From CADCVQ01 sp038260305 (GTDB taxonomy: Bacteria > Actinomycetota > Thermoleophilia > Solirubrobacterales > Solirubrobacteraceae), in assembly GCA_038260305.1 (NCBI GenBank), contig JBBSNY010000016.1, positions 1-64,000 on the forward strand: a stretch of DNA of 64,000 bases, given 5' to 3'. This document shows positions 40,156 to 50,677 of this stretch, in pieces. The notes under the pieces were generated by a model. It did not search any database. It saw only the letters and a program-made list of their open reading frames with translations, and was not told where the DNA came from. The position numbers were made by a program, and so were the translations under genes. Position 1 is the stretch's first letter. Each line of letters starts with the position of its first letter.

Positions 40156-41469
40156 ATGAGCTCCACGACGCACAGCCCCTTCGCGACGATCGACGAGGCC
40201 CTGGAGGACATCCGCGCGGGCAGGATGGTCGTCGTCTGCGACGACGAGGATCGCGAGAACGAGGGCGATCTCACGATGGCGGCCGAGTTCGCGACGCCCG
40301 AGGCCGTGAACTTCATGGCGACGCACGGGCGCGGGCTGATCTGCCTGTCGTTGACGCCGGGCCATTGCGACCAGCTCGGCCTCGACCTCATGGCAGCGAA
40401 GAACGAGTCGCCGTTCGAGACGCCGTTCACGGTCTCGATCGAGGCCCGCAGCGGCGTCACGACGGGCATCTCCGCCCACGATCGCGCGCGCACGATCAAG
40501 GTCGCCATGGACCCCGAGGCGACGCCGCGCGAAATCGTCCAGCCGGGCCACATCTTCCCGCTCAAGAGCCGCGCCGGCGGCGTCCTCGAGCGCGCGGGCC
40601 AGACGGAGGCGGCGGTCGACCTCGCGCGCCTCGCGGGCCTGAACCCGTCCGGCGTCATCTGCGAGATCCTCAACGAGGACGGCACGATGGCGCGCGTCGA
40701 CGACCTCGTCCCGTACTGCGAGCGCCACGGCCTGCGGATGATCACGGTCGCCGACCTGATCGCCTACCGCCGCCGCTACGACAAGCTCGTCGAACGCGTC
40801 GTCGAGACGAAGCTGCCGACCGGCTTCGGCGAGTTCCAAGCGCTCGGCTACCGCGAGCTCATCGGCGGCAAGCATCACGTCGCGCTCGTCAAGGGCGACG
40901 TCGACGGCAAGCCCGACGTGCTCGTACGCGTGCACTCCGAGTGCCTCACCGGCGACGTCTTCCACTCGCTGCGCTGCGACTGCGGCGAGCAGCTCGAGGC
41001 GGCGCTCGCGATCATCGAGAACGAGGGCCAGGGCGTGCTGCTCTACCTCGCGCAGGAGGGTCGCGGCATCGGTCTGCTGAACAAGCTCAAGGCCTACAAG
41101 CTGCAGGAGGGCGGAATGGACACCGTCCAGGCGAACCTCGAGCTCGGCCTACCCGCCGACCTGCGCGACTACGGCATCGGCGCGCAGATCCTCGTCGACC
41201 TCGGCCTGACGTCGATCCGGATCCTGACGAACAACCCGAAGAAGATCCGCGGCCTCGAGGGCTACGGGCTGTCGGTCACCGAGCAGGTCCCGATCGAGCA
41301 CGTGCCCAACCCGCACAACGAGGCCTACCTGCGTGCCAAGCGCGATCGCATGGGCCACACGCTGCACCACCAGGGCCTCGACGTCGACAAGGAGATGCTC
41401 CACGACGAGGAGGAGCGCGACCAGCGCGACGACGCCGGCGAGCCCGGTCCCGGGGCCGTCGGACAGTGA
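40156..41469 (+). CDS. ribBA: Bifunctional DHBP synthase / GTP cyclohydrolase II
   Basis: Makes both precursors of lumazine. The N-terminal RibB domain has CDDEDRENEGDLTMAAEF, ISAHDRARTI and HIFPLKSRAGGVLERAGQTEA. The C-terminal RibA domain has VRVHSECLTGDVFHSLRCDCGEQ (zinc Cys cluster), YLAQEGRGIGLLNKLKAY and ILTNNPKKIRGLEGYGL. At 437 residues it is complete, with a short acidic tail. ATG 40156 is chosen; 39988 would read through the hairpins. The ribH start overlaps its stop by 4 nt. Confidence 0.97.
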   Translation: MSSTTHSPFATIDEALEDIRAGRMVVVCDDEDRENEGDLTMAAEFATPEAVNFMATHGRGLICLSLTPGHCDQLGLDLMAAKNESPFETPFTVSIEARSGVTTGISAHDRARTIKVAMDPEATPREIVQPGHIFPLKSRAGGVLERAGQTEAAVDLARLAGLNPSGVICEILNEDGTMARVDDLVPYCERHGLRMITVADLIAYRRRYDKLVERVVETKLPTGFGEFQALGYRELIGGKHHVALVKGDVDGKPDVLVRVHSECLTGDVFHSLRCDCGEQLEAALAIIENEGQGVLLYLAQEGRGIGLLNKLKAYKLQEGGMDTVQANLELGLPADLRDYGIGAQILVDLGLTSIRILTNNPKKIRGLEGYGLSVTEQVPIEHVPNPHNEAYLRAKRDRMGHTLHHQGLDVDKEMLHDEEERDQRDDAGEPGPGAVGQ

Positions 41470-41897
41470 GGTTCGCGATCGTCGTCGGCCGCTTCTACGA
41501 GGAGCTGTCCGGGCGCCTCGTGGCCGGTGCGACGCGCACGTTCGAGGCCGCCGGCGCCGGCCCCGACGACGTCGACGTCTACGACGTCCCGGGCGCGTTC
41601 GAGCTGCCGCTCGCGGCGCTGATCGCGGCGCAATCCGGCCGCTATGACGGGATCGCCTGCCTCGGTGCCGTCATCCGCGGCGAGACGAGCCACTACGACC
41701 ACGTCTGCGAGGAGGCAGCGCGCGGGATCCAGGACGTCGCGCTGCGCACCGGGGTGCCGTGCGGATTCGGCCTGCTGACGGTCGAGAGCTACGACCAGGC
41801 AATGGTCCGCTCGGGCGGAGGCAAGCGCGACGAGGGCGTCGACGCGGCACAGGCCGTGCTCGCGCTCGTGCGCATGCGCGCCGAGCTGTCGGACTGA
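41466..41897 (+). CDS. ribH: 6,7-dimethyl-8-ribityllumazine synthase
   Basis: Condenses the RibA/RibD product with the RibB product to lumazine, the RibE substrate. Motifs: VVGRFYEELSGRLVAGA, VPGAFELPLAA, CLGAVIRGETSHYDHVCEEAA (catalytic His) and FGLLTVESYDQA. At 143 residues it lacks the N-terminal beta strand extension (about 10 residues) found in many homologues, which affects capsid-like assembly in the family. GTG 41466 overlaps the ribBA stop. Confidence 0.95.
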   Translation: MRFAIVVGRFYEELSGRLVAGATRTFEAAGAGPDDVDVYDVPGAFELPLAALIAAQSGRYDGIACLGAVIRGETSHYDHVCEEAARGIQDVALRTGVPCGFGLLTVESYDQAMVRSGGGKRDEGVDAAQAVLALVRMRAELSD

Positions 41898-41934
41898 TCG
41901 GATCAGCGGGCGCTCGGCCGGGTAGGCTGGAACG

Positions 41935-42267
41935 ATGGCGTTCAACGAGGCTCAGGAGATCCTGGCGCTGACGCTGATCTTCGTCGTCCACGTCGCGGGC
42001 GGCGTGATGCTCGTATGGGGCATGTTCGGTCGCGAGACCCGCCCGCCGTGGCCGCGCTGGTGGCGGCGCGACGACGGCCCGTCGGACCCGCCGCCGAGCC
42101 CGCGCCCGCCCTCGCCGCACGGCGCGCGCCGGTCGCTGCCGCTGCCCGGTGCGCAGCCCAGCGACGTGCGCCTGCGCGACGAGACCCCACTGCGCGACGC
42201 GCACCCGCGCCCGCCGCGGCGCCCGTCGCGCTCGCCGCAGCCCGTGCGCTCGCCGCAGCGCCGCTAG
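41935..42267 (+). CDS. Small membrane protein with Pro/Arg-rich tail
   Basis: The 110-residue product has one TM helix (ILALTLIFVVHVAGGVMLVWGMF, about residues 9-31) followed by a basic, Pro-rich cytoplasmic tail (RPPWPRWWRRDDGPSDPP onward). No family recognised. TAGGCT (41923-41928) sits 6 nt before the ATG, so it has its own leaderless-type promoter rather than belonging to the rib unit. The low-complexity tail lowers certainty. Confidence 0.6.
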   Translation: MAFNEAQEILALTLIFVVHVAGGVMLVWGMFGRETRPPWPRWWRRDDGPSDPPPSPRPPSPHGARRSLPLPGAQPSDVRLRDETPLRDAHPRPPRRPSRSPQPVRSPQRR

Positions 42268-42294
42268 CCGGGCCGACGCCCCCGGCCGCCCGCG

Positions 42295-42852
42295 ATGCCG
42301 TGGTCACAGAAGGAGCGCATGCGCAGCGGCGAGCCGTACCTCGCCGACGACCCCGAGCTGGCCGCCGAGCGCCTTCGCTGCCGGCTGCTGTGCGAGCGCC
42401 TGAACGTCGCGAGCGCGGCCGACGGCAACGCGATCGGGGCGATCCTGCACGAGCTGCTCGGCGCCTTCGGCAAGGGCGCCTACGTCACCCCGCCACTGCG
42501 CTGCGACTACGGCTACAACATCTCGATCGGCGCCCGCACGTTCGTCAACTACGGCGCGATCGTCCTCGACTGCGCGCCGGTGACGATCGGCGATGACGTC
42601 CAGATCGCGACCGCGGTTCAGCTCCTGACGGCGACGCATCCGCTCGAGGCCGGGCTGCGGCGCGAGCGGTGGGAGAGCGCTGCGCCGATCGCGATCGGCG
42701 ACGGCGCCTGGCTCGGCGGCGGCGTCATCGTCTGCCCGGGCGTGAGCATCGGCGCGGAGTCCGTCATCGGCGCCGGCAGCGTCGTCACGAGGAACGTCCC
42801 GACCGGCGTGCTCGCCGTCGGCAACCCATGCCGCGTCGTACGCGAGCTCTGA
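42295..42852 (+). CDS. Left-handed beta-helix O-acetyltransferase (maltose/galactoside type)
   Basis: The 185-residue protein matches the NodL/LacA/Maa family: an N-terminal helical Mac domain (RMRSGEPYLADDPELAAERLRCRLLCERLN), then hexapeptide repeats (CDYGYNISIGARTFVNYGAIVLDCAPVTIGDDV split over the helix), the catalytic His in TATHPLEAGLR, and the C-terminal IGDGAWLGGGVIVCPGVSIGAES, VIGAGSVVTRNVP. It transfers acetyl groups from acetyl-CoA to a sugar. It ends 7 nt from the convergent xylanase gene, but no functional link is clear. Confidence 0.92.
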   Translation: MPWSQKERMRSGEPYLADDPELAAERLRCRLLCERLNVASAADGNAIGAILHELLGAFGKGAYVTPPLRCDYGYNISIGARTFVNYGAIVLDCAPVTIGDDVQIATAVQLLTATHPLEAGLRRERWESAAPIAIGDGAWLGGGVIVCPGVSIGAESVIGAGSVVTRNVPTGVLAVGNPCRVVREL

Positions 42853-42858
42853 CTCGGC

Positions 42859-44151
42859 TCAGCGCGTCGCCTGGCGCGACTGCGACAGCACGATCGGCGC
42901 CGAGGCGAACGCGCTGCGCACGGCCGCGTAGGCCGGCTTCGGGCGGTAGCGGCGGTCGAACAGCAGGCCCGACTCGCCGGCGCTCAGCCACGAGACGGCG
43001 TCGGTGAAGCCCCACGTCGTAAAGCGCGTGCAGGCCGGGACGGCGTTGCAGGCCCGCGCGGCGGCGCCGTAGGCCTGCGCCTGCTGTTGCAGGCGTGCGA
43101 CGCGGCTGACGTCAAGCAGCGACGTGCCGACGTCCATCTCGGTGATCTGCACCTGCAGGCCCATGTCCGTGAAGCTCCTCATCGTGTTCGTCAGCTTGGC
43201 CTCGTCGGGGTAGCCCGCGATGTGCGTGTGCATCTGCAGGCCGATCCCGTCGAGCGGCACGCCGCGGTGAAGCAGGTCGCGGGCGAGCGCGACGAGGCCG
43301 TCGAGCTTGGGGTTCGGGGTCTCGACGGCGAAGTCGTTGATGAACAGCTTGGCCTTCGGATCGGCGCTGTGGGCGGCCCGCAGCGCCTGCTCGACGTAGT
43401 CGGGCCCGATGAAGCGCCGCCAGACGGTCGGCGCGAGCGTGCCGTCGTCGGCCATCGGCTCGTTGACGACGTCCCACTCGGTGATCTCGCCGGCGAAGTG
43501 GCGCATGACCGTGCGGATGTGGTCCTTCATGACCGCCAGCAGGTCGTCGCGGCGCCAGCCGGTCAGCAGCGTCGTGACGTTGCCGAGCAGCCTCCCGAGC
43601 GCGTTGGGCAGGGGTGGCAGGTGGATCGGCGGCAGCCGCAGGCCGAGCCGGTCCGTCGCGCCGTGGTCGACGAGCCACAGCGGCAGCGCCTGACCCCAGA
43701 TCAGCGTGTGTCCGCGGACGGTCTTGCCGTGTTCGCGGGCGAAGCGCACGAGCTCGTCGGCGGCGGCGAAGTCATAGCGCCCGCGCTGTGGCTGCAGCGC
43801 GTCGAGCTTCAGCTCGTTCTCCGGCGTCAGGGAGGCGAACTCGCGCAGGAACGTGTCGCGGTAGCGCGGATCGCCGCGCAGCGCCGACAGGCGGACGGCG
43901 CTACCGAGCGGGACGTCGCGCAGCGGCGCAGCGGTGAGGGGGGCGGCGGTGAGGGGCGCTGCGGTGAAGGGGGCGGCGGTGAGGGGCGCGGTCAGCTGGG
44001 CGGTGATGGGGGCGGCGGTGAGGGGCGCGGTGAGGGGGGCGGCGGTGAGGGGCGCGGCGGCGAGCGCCTGCGCCTGCGCGCGGGGCATGCCGGTGAGCAG
44101 GGCAAGCCCGGCGACTGCGACAGCGCTGCGAAGAGGGCCCCTGATCCCCAT
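42859..44151 (-). CDS. Secreted endo-1,4-beta-xylanase, GH10
   Basis: The 430-residue enzyme has a signal peptide (SAVAVAGLALLTGMPRAQAQA) and then a repetitive Ala/Pro/Leu/Thr linker of about 50 residues. The GH10 barrel follows: SLTPENELKLDAL, VRGHTLIWGQALPLWL, acid/base Glu in EWDVVNEPMADDG, KLFINDFAVETPNPK, GIGLQMHTHIAGYP, nucleophile Glu in VQITEMDVG, and TTWGFTDAVSWL. It degrades xylan or related beta-glycans outside the cell. No carbohydrate-binding module is present. It stands alone without other hemicellulose genes, 26 nt downstream of a Ser/Thr kinase gene. Confidence 0.93.
   Translation of the reverse strand: MGIRGPLRSAVAVAGLALLTGMPRAQAQALAAAPLTAAPLTAPLTAAPITAQLTAPLTAAPFTAAPLTAAPLTAAPLRDVPLGSAVRLSALRGDPRYRDTFLREFASLTPENELKLDALQPQRGRYDFAAADELVRFAREHGKTVRGHTLIWGQALPLWLVDHGATDRLGLRLPPIHLPPLPNALGRLLGNVTTLLTGWRRDDLLAVMKDHIRTVMRHFAGEITEWDVVNEPMADDGTLAPTVWRRFIGPDYVEQALRAAHSADPKAKLFINDFAVETPNPKLDGLVALARDLLHRGVPLDGIGLQMHTHIAGYPDEAKLTNTMRSFTDMGLQVQITEMDVGTSLLDVSRVARLQQQAQAYGAAARACNAVPACTRFTTWGFTDAVSWLSAGESGLLFDRRYRPKPAYAAVRSAFASAPIVLSQSRQATR
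43921..44070. repeat. Degenerate tandem repeat encoding APLTA units
   Basis: About nine degenerate units of 15-18 nt encode (A)APLTA in the xylanase linker. Unit changes such as APITA, AQLTA and APFTA show decay after expansion. The opposite strand opens a matching but meaningless frame. Confidence 0.85.
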
Positions 44152-44177
44152 CGACGAGCGAAGCTAGCGCGTCGGCG

Positions 44178-45923
<1,746 letters not shown>

Positions 45924-46001
45924 CTGACGCCCCACGGTACCCGCCGGGCACCCCGGCCCAACCGCGCGGCAAGGCTGCGGCCCCGACCGCAGGTCGACCG
46001 C

Positions 46002-46007
46002 TACACT
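46002..46007 (+). promoter_or_regulatory. -10-like TACACT of rpmB
   Basis: TACACT ends 10 nt before the rpmB ATG, matching the leaderless-type spacing seen across the window. Confidence 0.45.
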
Positions 46008-46017
46008 CCACGACCCG

Positions 46018-46209
46018 ATGGCCAAGGTATGTCATAGCTGTGGAAAGAAGCCGGCGTTCGGCCAGAGCCGAAGCCACTCGATGGTCGCGACCAAGCGGCG
46101 CTTCAACCCGAACCTCCAGAAGGTCCGGATCTTCGTCGGCTCGGCGCCCCGTCGCGTCTACGTCTGCACCCGCTGCCTCAAGGCCGGCAAGGTAACCAAG
46201 GCCGTGTAG
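46018..46209 (+). CDS. rpmB: 50S ribosomal protein L28
   Basis: The 63-residue protein matches L28: MAKVCHSCGKKPAFGQSRSHS, then RRFNPNLQKVRIF and VYVCTRCLKAGKVTKAV. The two CxxC pairs (CHSC, CTRC) mark the zinc-binding (C+) form, used when zinc is sufficient. It is transcribed away from the kinase and followed by a strong double hairpin before the DAK2 gene, a conserved neighbour of rpmB in many bacteria. Confidence 0.97.
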   Translation: MAKVCHSCGKKPAFGQSRSHSMVATKRRFNPNLQKVRIFVGSAPRRVYVCTRCLKAGKVTKAV

Positions 46210-46210
46210 G

Positions 46211-46246
46211 AAGGGTTTCGCCCTTCGGTCGCCGCAGGCGGCGACC
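46211..46246 (+). terminator. Double stem-loop after rpmB
   Basis: AAGGG-TTTCG-CCCTT (46211-46225) is followed at once by an 8-bp stem GGTCGCCG-CAGG-CGGCGACC (46227-46246). There is no T-run, as is usual in very GC-rich genomes. It probably ends or attenuates rpmB transcription before the DAK2 gene. Confidence 0.6.
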
Positions 46247-46269
46247 TCCGGTCGACGTCACACCCGGCC

Positions 46270-47934
46270 ATGTCGGATCCCAGCCTCGTTCGTTTCCGCG
46301 CCGTCGTCGACGGTGCCCTCGCGCACCTCGAGTCGCGCCGCCAGGAGATCAACGACCTCAACGTCTTCCCGGTCGCCGACGGCGACACCGGCGACAACAT
46401 GGCGCTCACGCTGCGCGCGGTACTCGTCGAGGTCGACCGCCTCGCCGCCGATGAGGCCCGCCTGATCGACGAGATCGGGCGCGACGAGATCGTCGAGTCC
46501 GTCGCCCGCGCCGCCCTGCTCGGCGCCCGCGGCAACAGCGGCGTCATCCTCTCGCAGCTCATCCGCGGCGCCGCCGAGGAGCTCATCAGCCGCCCCGGCG
46601 AGCTCGTCGATCCCGTCCTCATCGGCGCCGCGATGGCGCGCGCGGCGCAGCGCGCGTACGACTCCGTGCGCCAGCCGGCCGAGGGCACGATCCTCACCGT
46701 CTTGCGCGACATGGCGACGAGCGTTGCGACGGAGATCGCGCACATGGGGGACACGCGCCTGGGCTCCGAGGGCGACCCGGCCGTCCAGAACGCGCTCATC
46801 GCCGACGTCCTCGAGCGCGCGCTGCACGCCGGCGAGGCGTCGGTTCGGCGCGGCCCCGAGCTGCTGGCGGTTCTGCGCGAGAGCGGCGTCGTCGACGCCG
46901 GCGGCCACGCGCTGACCGTCATCGTCGCCGGCATGATCGCCGCGCTGCGCGGCAGCGAGGCCCCGCTCGTCGCGGTCCAGGCCCCGGCGCGGGTGAGCTA
47001 CCCGCAGCACGACTCCTCGACATTCCGCTACTGCACGAACTTCGCCGTCACCGGCCGCGACCTCGACCCGCGCGGCTGGATCGAGTTGCTCGAGGCGATC
47101 GGCGACTCGGTGCTCGTCGTCGGCGACGCCGTGACGCTGAAGATCCACGTCCACACCGACGATCCCGAGGCCGCGGCGGGGCTGTTCGCGGACGCCGGCG
47201 AGGTATCGCACCTCGACGTCGCCGACATGCACGTCCAGGTGCTGGCGCGCAGCGACCGGCTGGCCGCGGCGCGAGGCGGAGCGGACCACAAGGATGCGGC
47301 CCAGCAGCGCTGCGGGGCGCTCGCGGTCGTCTCGGGCGCCGGCCTGCGCGAGCTCTACGAGAGCCTTGGCGTGTCGGTGCTCGATGGTGGCCAGACGTTG
47401 AACCCGTCGACGTACGAGCTGCTCGCGGCGATCCACGACGTCCCGGCGCAGGAGGTCGTCGTGCTGCCGAACTCCCCGAACGTCGTGATGGCCGCGGCGC
47501 ACGCCGCGGAGCTGTCGGACAAGGTCGTCCGCGTCAGCGCGGTGCGCTCCCAGCAGGCGGGCCTCAGCGCCGCGCTCGCGCTCGACCCGGCGCGCTCGGC
47601 GGCCGACAACGCCGGCGCGATCGACGCGGCGCTTGCGCAGCTTCGCACCGGCGCCGTCGCGCCGGCCGCGCGCGCCGACGGCGAGGGTCGCTTCGCGGTC
47701 GGCGACGCCGTCGGCTTCGTCGATGACGCGATCGTCGCGTGGGGCGATCCGGAGGCGACGTTGCGCGCCGTGCTCGACGATCTCTCGCGCGACGCCGAGC
47801 TGCTGACCTGCATCGCCGGCGAGGGGGCGCCGCTCGACGAGGCCGGCGTCCGCGCGCTCGGGCCCGGCGGTGTCGAGCTCGAGTGCGAGGTCGGCGGCCA
47901 GCCCAGCTACTGGTGGCTCGTCTCCGCCGAGTAG
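46270..47934 (+). CDS. DAK2-domain protein, FakA/YloV-like
   Basis: The 554-residue protein has the DAK2 nucleotide-binding domain (about 1-205) with NVFPVADGDTGDNMALTLRAV and LLGARGNSGVILSQLIRG. A central domain follows, and a C-terminal DegV-like region with VVVLPNSPNVVMAA and VRSQQAGLSAAL. Homologues are FakA, the kinase that phosphorylates fatty acids held by FakB/DegV proteins. The gene order rpmB-DAK2-recG-rsmD-coaD is widely conserved. No FakB gene lies nearby, so the acyl partner would be elsewhere. Confidence 0.92.
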   Translation: MSDPSLVRFRAVVDGALAHLESRRQEINDLNVFPVADGDTGDNMALTLRAVLVEVDRLAADEARLIDEIGRDEIVESVARAALLGARGNSGVILSQLIRGAAEELISRPGELVDPVLIGAAMARAAQRAYDSVRQPAEGTILTVLRDMATSVATEIAHMGDTRLGSEGDPAVQNALIADVLERALHAGEASVRRGPELLAVLRESGVVDAGGHALTVIVAGMIAALRGSEAPLVAVQAPARVSYPQHDSSTFRYCTNFAVTGRDLDPRGWIELLEAIGDSVLVVGDAVTLKIHVHTDDPEAAAGLFADAGEVSHLDVADMHVQVLARSDRLAAARGGADHKDAAQQRCGALAVVSGAGLRELYESLGVSVLDGGQTLNPSTYELLAAIHDVPAQEVVVLPNSPNVVMAAAHAAELSDKVVRVSAVRSQQAGLSAALALDPARSAADNAGAIDAALAQLRTGAVAPAARADGEGRFAVGDAVGFVDDAIVAWGDPEATLRAVLDDLSRDAELLTCIAGEGAPLDEAGVRALGPGGVELECEVGGQPSYWWLVSAE

Positions 47935-47970
47935 CGCGATGACCGAGCGGCGTTCGGGCCTGTTGGACCG

Positions 47971-48529
47971 ATGCGAGCGTTCTCCTGCCCCGTCTGCCGG
48001 CGCCTGGAGTGAGAGCTGCGCGCTCACGCGCACGCGCCCGCCGGACGCCGACGCCGAAGGGCTCGATGGCTTGGCGGAGGCCGAGAACGAGTGCCCCGCC
48101 GGCTTCGGGGACGACCGCGAGGACTACGCGGCGGCGATGGCGCACCACTACGAGCACGGCGCGCCCGCGGACTGGGAGCAACGCTTCGTGAGCGCCTGCG
48201 CGACGATGCATCCGTGGGAGGACTGGGCGGAGAGCTGCGCCCACTACCTGCACATCCGCGACACGCTGCAGACCGCCGAGGCCTACGGGGTCCGGGTCGA
48301 TGGTCCGCACGTCGCGACGACGGACCTCGCGCCGCTGCACTCCGACCCGGAGGCGCCGACGCCGGACATCGAGGCCCTGCTCGACGCCTGTCTGCCGCTG
48401 ACCTACGCCCTGAACGCGATCAACCGCAGCATGGGAGCCGCGGACGTGTACCCGTTCGTGTTGACGTCAGAGGTCCAGCGCAAGCTCGCGTTCGTCGATC
48501 GCTGCGTGCGGGCCGCCGCGCCCTTGTGA
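47971..48529 (+). pseudogene. Remnant of a putative zinc-binding metallopeptidase
   Basis: ATG 47971 gives MRAFSCPVCRRLE then stops, the zinc-ribbon N-terminus of the Peptidase_Mx (DUF2248-related) family. In another frame from about 48090 the conserved C-terminus follows: FGDDREDYAAAMAHHYEHG, then ADWEQRFVSACATMHPWEDWAESCAHYLHIRDTL in two pieces, ending at 48529. The central part with the HExxH-type active site is missing, by an internal deletion of several hundred nt plus a frame change. The C-terminal frame is open from 47870, so it may still be translated, but it cannot be an active peptidase. Confidence 0.7.
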
Positions 48530-48574
48530 GCTCCGTCTCCTCGAACGATCCGCTCGCCCGATCATGATGGGGGT

Positions 48575-50677
48575 GTGCCGACCGCCTTCGCGACCGCCGA
48601 CGAGCTCGATCGCGAGACCCTGCTGGGTGCCCCGCTGCGCTGGCCGCGACCGTCGGCGCTCGCGCTCGCGCTCGACGTCAAGCCGGCGAAGGCCGCCGAG
48701 GCCGCGGCCAGCCTCGGCCTGCACACGATCGGCGACCTGCTCGAGCACCTGCCGCGCGACCGCCGCGCGGCGCGCACCGTCGCGACGCTGACGCCGGGGG
48801 AGGGCGCGACCGTCGTCGTCGAGGTCCGCTCGATCGCCAGCCGCCCGGTCCGCCGGCGCGGGATGAAGCCGCTCGTCGAGGCCCAGGTCGCCGACGAGAC
48901 GGGGATGATGAAGGCGACGTTCTTCAACCAGCCGTGGCTGGCGAGCAAGTACCCGAAGGGCACGCGGCTCGTCCTCCACGGCAAGCTCGCCGACCGCAAC
49001 GCGTTTCGCGTCGAGGGCCACGCACCGACGGCGCAGGGGACAGGGTCCGACAGCGAGGTCGCGCACTACCCAGCGACGATCGGCCTCTCATCGACGCAGA
49101 TCCTCGCGCTCGTGCGCGCGCACCTTCTGTTCGCCCACGACGCCTTCGATCCGCTGCCGGCGCGCCTGCGGCGCGAGCGCGGTCTGCCCGACCGCGCGGC
49201 CGCGCTCGTCGCCGCGCATGCCGGCGACCTCGAGGGTGGCCGCCGCCGGCTGGCGTTCGACGAGCTCCTGCTCGCGCAGATCTCGCTCCTGCGCCGCCGC
49301 GCGCAGCGCCGCGCCGCCGGCAGCGCCGCGGCTCTCGACCTCGAGCCGTCGCTGTCGCGGCGCTGGCGCGAGGAGCTGCTGCCGTTCGAGCTGACCGGCG
49401 ACCAGCGTGCGGCGATCGCCGTCCTCGATGACGAGCTCGCGCAGCCGCGGCCGATGCAGCGCCTGCTGATGGGCGAGGTCGGCTCGGGCAAGACCGTCGT
49501 CGCACTGCACGCGATCCTGAGGGCCGTCGAGCACGACGCGCAGGCGGTCTTCATGGCGCCGACGGAGGTGCTCGCCGAGCAGCACTTCGCGACGCTGCAG
49601 GCGCTGATGCCGGGCGAGGTCGTGCGGATCGCCCTGCTGACCGGCTCGACGACGACCGCGCGGCGCCGCGACACGCTCGCCAAGCTGGCGACGGGCGAGC
49701 TGTCCTTCGTGGTGGGCACCCACGCCCTGCTCGAGGACGACGTGCGCTTCGATCGGCTCGCGGTCGTCGTCGTCGACGAGCAGCACCGCTTCGGCGTGCG
49801 CCAGCGCGCGACGCTGGATGCGAAAGCGCCGGACGGCCTCGTGCCGCACGTCCTGCACATGACGGCGACGCCGATCCCGCGCACGATGGCGCTGCTGCGC
49901 TACGGCGACCTCGACATCACGGCGCTGCGAGAGCTGCCGAAGGGGAGGCGGCCGATCACGACCGAGCTCGCCTCGACCGACGGCGAGCGCTCGGCGGCCT
50001 ACGAGCGCATCCGCCTCGAGCTCGACGCCGGTCGCCAGGCGTTCGTCGTCTGCCCTCTGGTCGAGGAGTCCGAGGCGCTCGCCGCGAAGGCCGCGACGGT
50101 CGAGTTCGAGCGACTGCGCGGCGGCGAGCTCGCCGACTACCGCGTCGCGCTGCTGCACGGCCAGATGCGCCCGCGCGAGAAGCAGGAGGCGATGGCATCC
50201 TTCGCGGCCGGCGGCGCCGACGTGCTCGTCGCGACGACGGTGATCGAGGTCGGCGTCGACGTCCCGAACGCGACGGTCATGCTCGTCGAGGGCGCCGAGC
50301 GCTTCGGGATCTCGCAGCTTCACCAGCTGCGCGGCCGGATCGGCCGCGGCGAGCACGCGTCGACGTGCCTGCTGTTCGGGCCCAAGCAGGCCGCGCGGCT
50401 GCGGGCGCTGCGCGATTGCAGCGACGGCTTCGAGCTCGCCCAGATCGACCTCGAGCTGCGCGGCGAGGGCGAGATCGCCGGTACGCGCCAGTCGGGGCTC
50501 GCGCTGTTCGCGTTCGCACGGCTGCCCGACGACGAGGCGCTCGCCGTCGTCGCGCGCGCCTACGCCGAGCGGCTGCTCGAGGACGATCCCGAGCTGCGCG
50601 AGCCCGAGCACGCGCTGATCGCCGAGGCGCTGGCGGCGGCGTACGGCGAGGCGCAGCGCCAGCCGCTGCCGGCGTGA
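48575..50677 (+). CDS. recG: ATP-dependent DNA helicase RecG
   Basis: RecG remodels stalled forks and Holliday junctions. The 700-residue protein has the N-terminal wedge/OB domain (MKPLVEAQVADETGMMKATFFNQPWL), Walker A LLMGEVGSGKTVVALHA, DEQH box VVDEQHRFGVRQR, MTATPIPRTMALLRYGDLD (motif III), VIEVGVDVPNATVM and QLRGRIGRGEHASTC (motif VI). GTG 48575 follows a GGGGG stretch. The rsmD start overlaps its stop by 4 nt. With priA and uvrB in the same window, fork repair is well represented. Confidence 0.96.
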   Translation: MPTAFATADELDRETLLGAPLRWPRPSALALALDVKPAKAAEAAASLGLHTIGDLLEHLPRDRRAARTVATLTPGEGATVVVEVRSIASRPVRRRGMKPLVEAQVADETGMMKATFFNQPWLASKYPKGTRLVLHGKLADRNAFRVEGHAPTAQGTGSDSEVAHYPATIGLSSTQILALVRAHLLFAHDAFDPLPARLRRERGLPDRAAALVAAHAGDLEGGRRRLAFDELLLAQISLLRRRAQRRAAGSAAALDLEPSLSRRWREELLPFELTGDQRAAIAVLDDELAQPRPMQRLLMGEVGSGKTVVALHAILRAVEHDAQAVFMAPTEVLAEQHFATLQALMPGEVVRIALLTGSTTTARRRDTLAKLATGELSFVVGTHALLEDDVRFDRLAVVVVDEQHRFGVRQRATLDAKAPDGLVPHVLHMTATPIPRTMALLRYGDLDITALRELPKGRRPITTELASTDGERSAAYERIRLELDAGRQAFVVCPLVEESEALAAKAATVEFERLRGGELADYRVALLHGQMRPREKQEAMASFAAGGADVLVATTVIEVGVDVPNATVMLVEGAERFGISQLHQLRGRIGRGEHASTCLLFGPKQAARLRALRDCSDGFELAQIDLELRGEGEIAGTRQSGLALFAFARLPDDEALAVVARAYAERLLEDDPELREPEHALIAEALAAAYGEAQRQPLPA

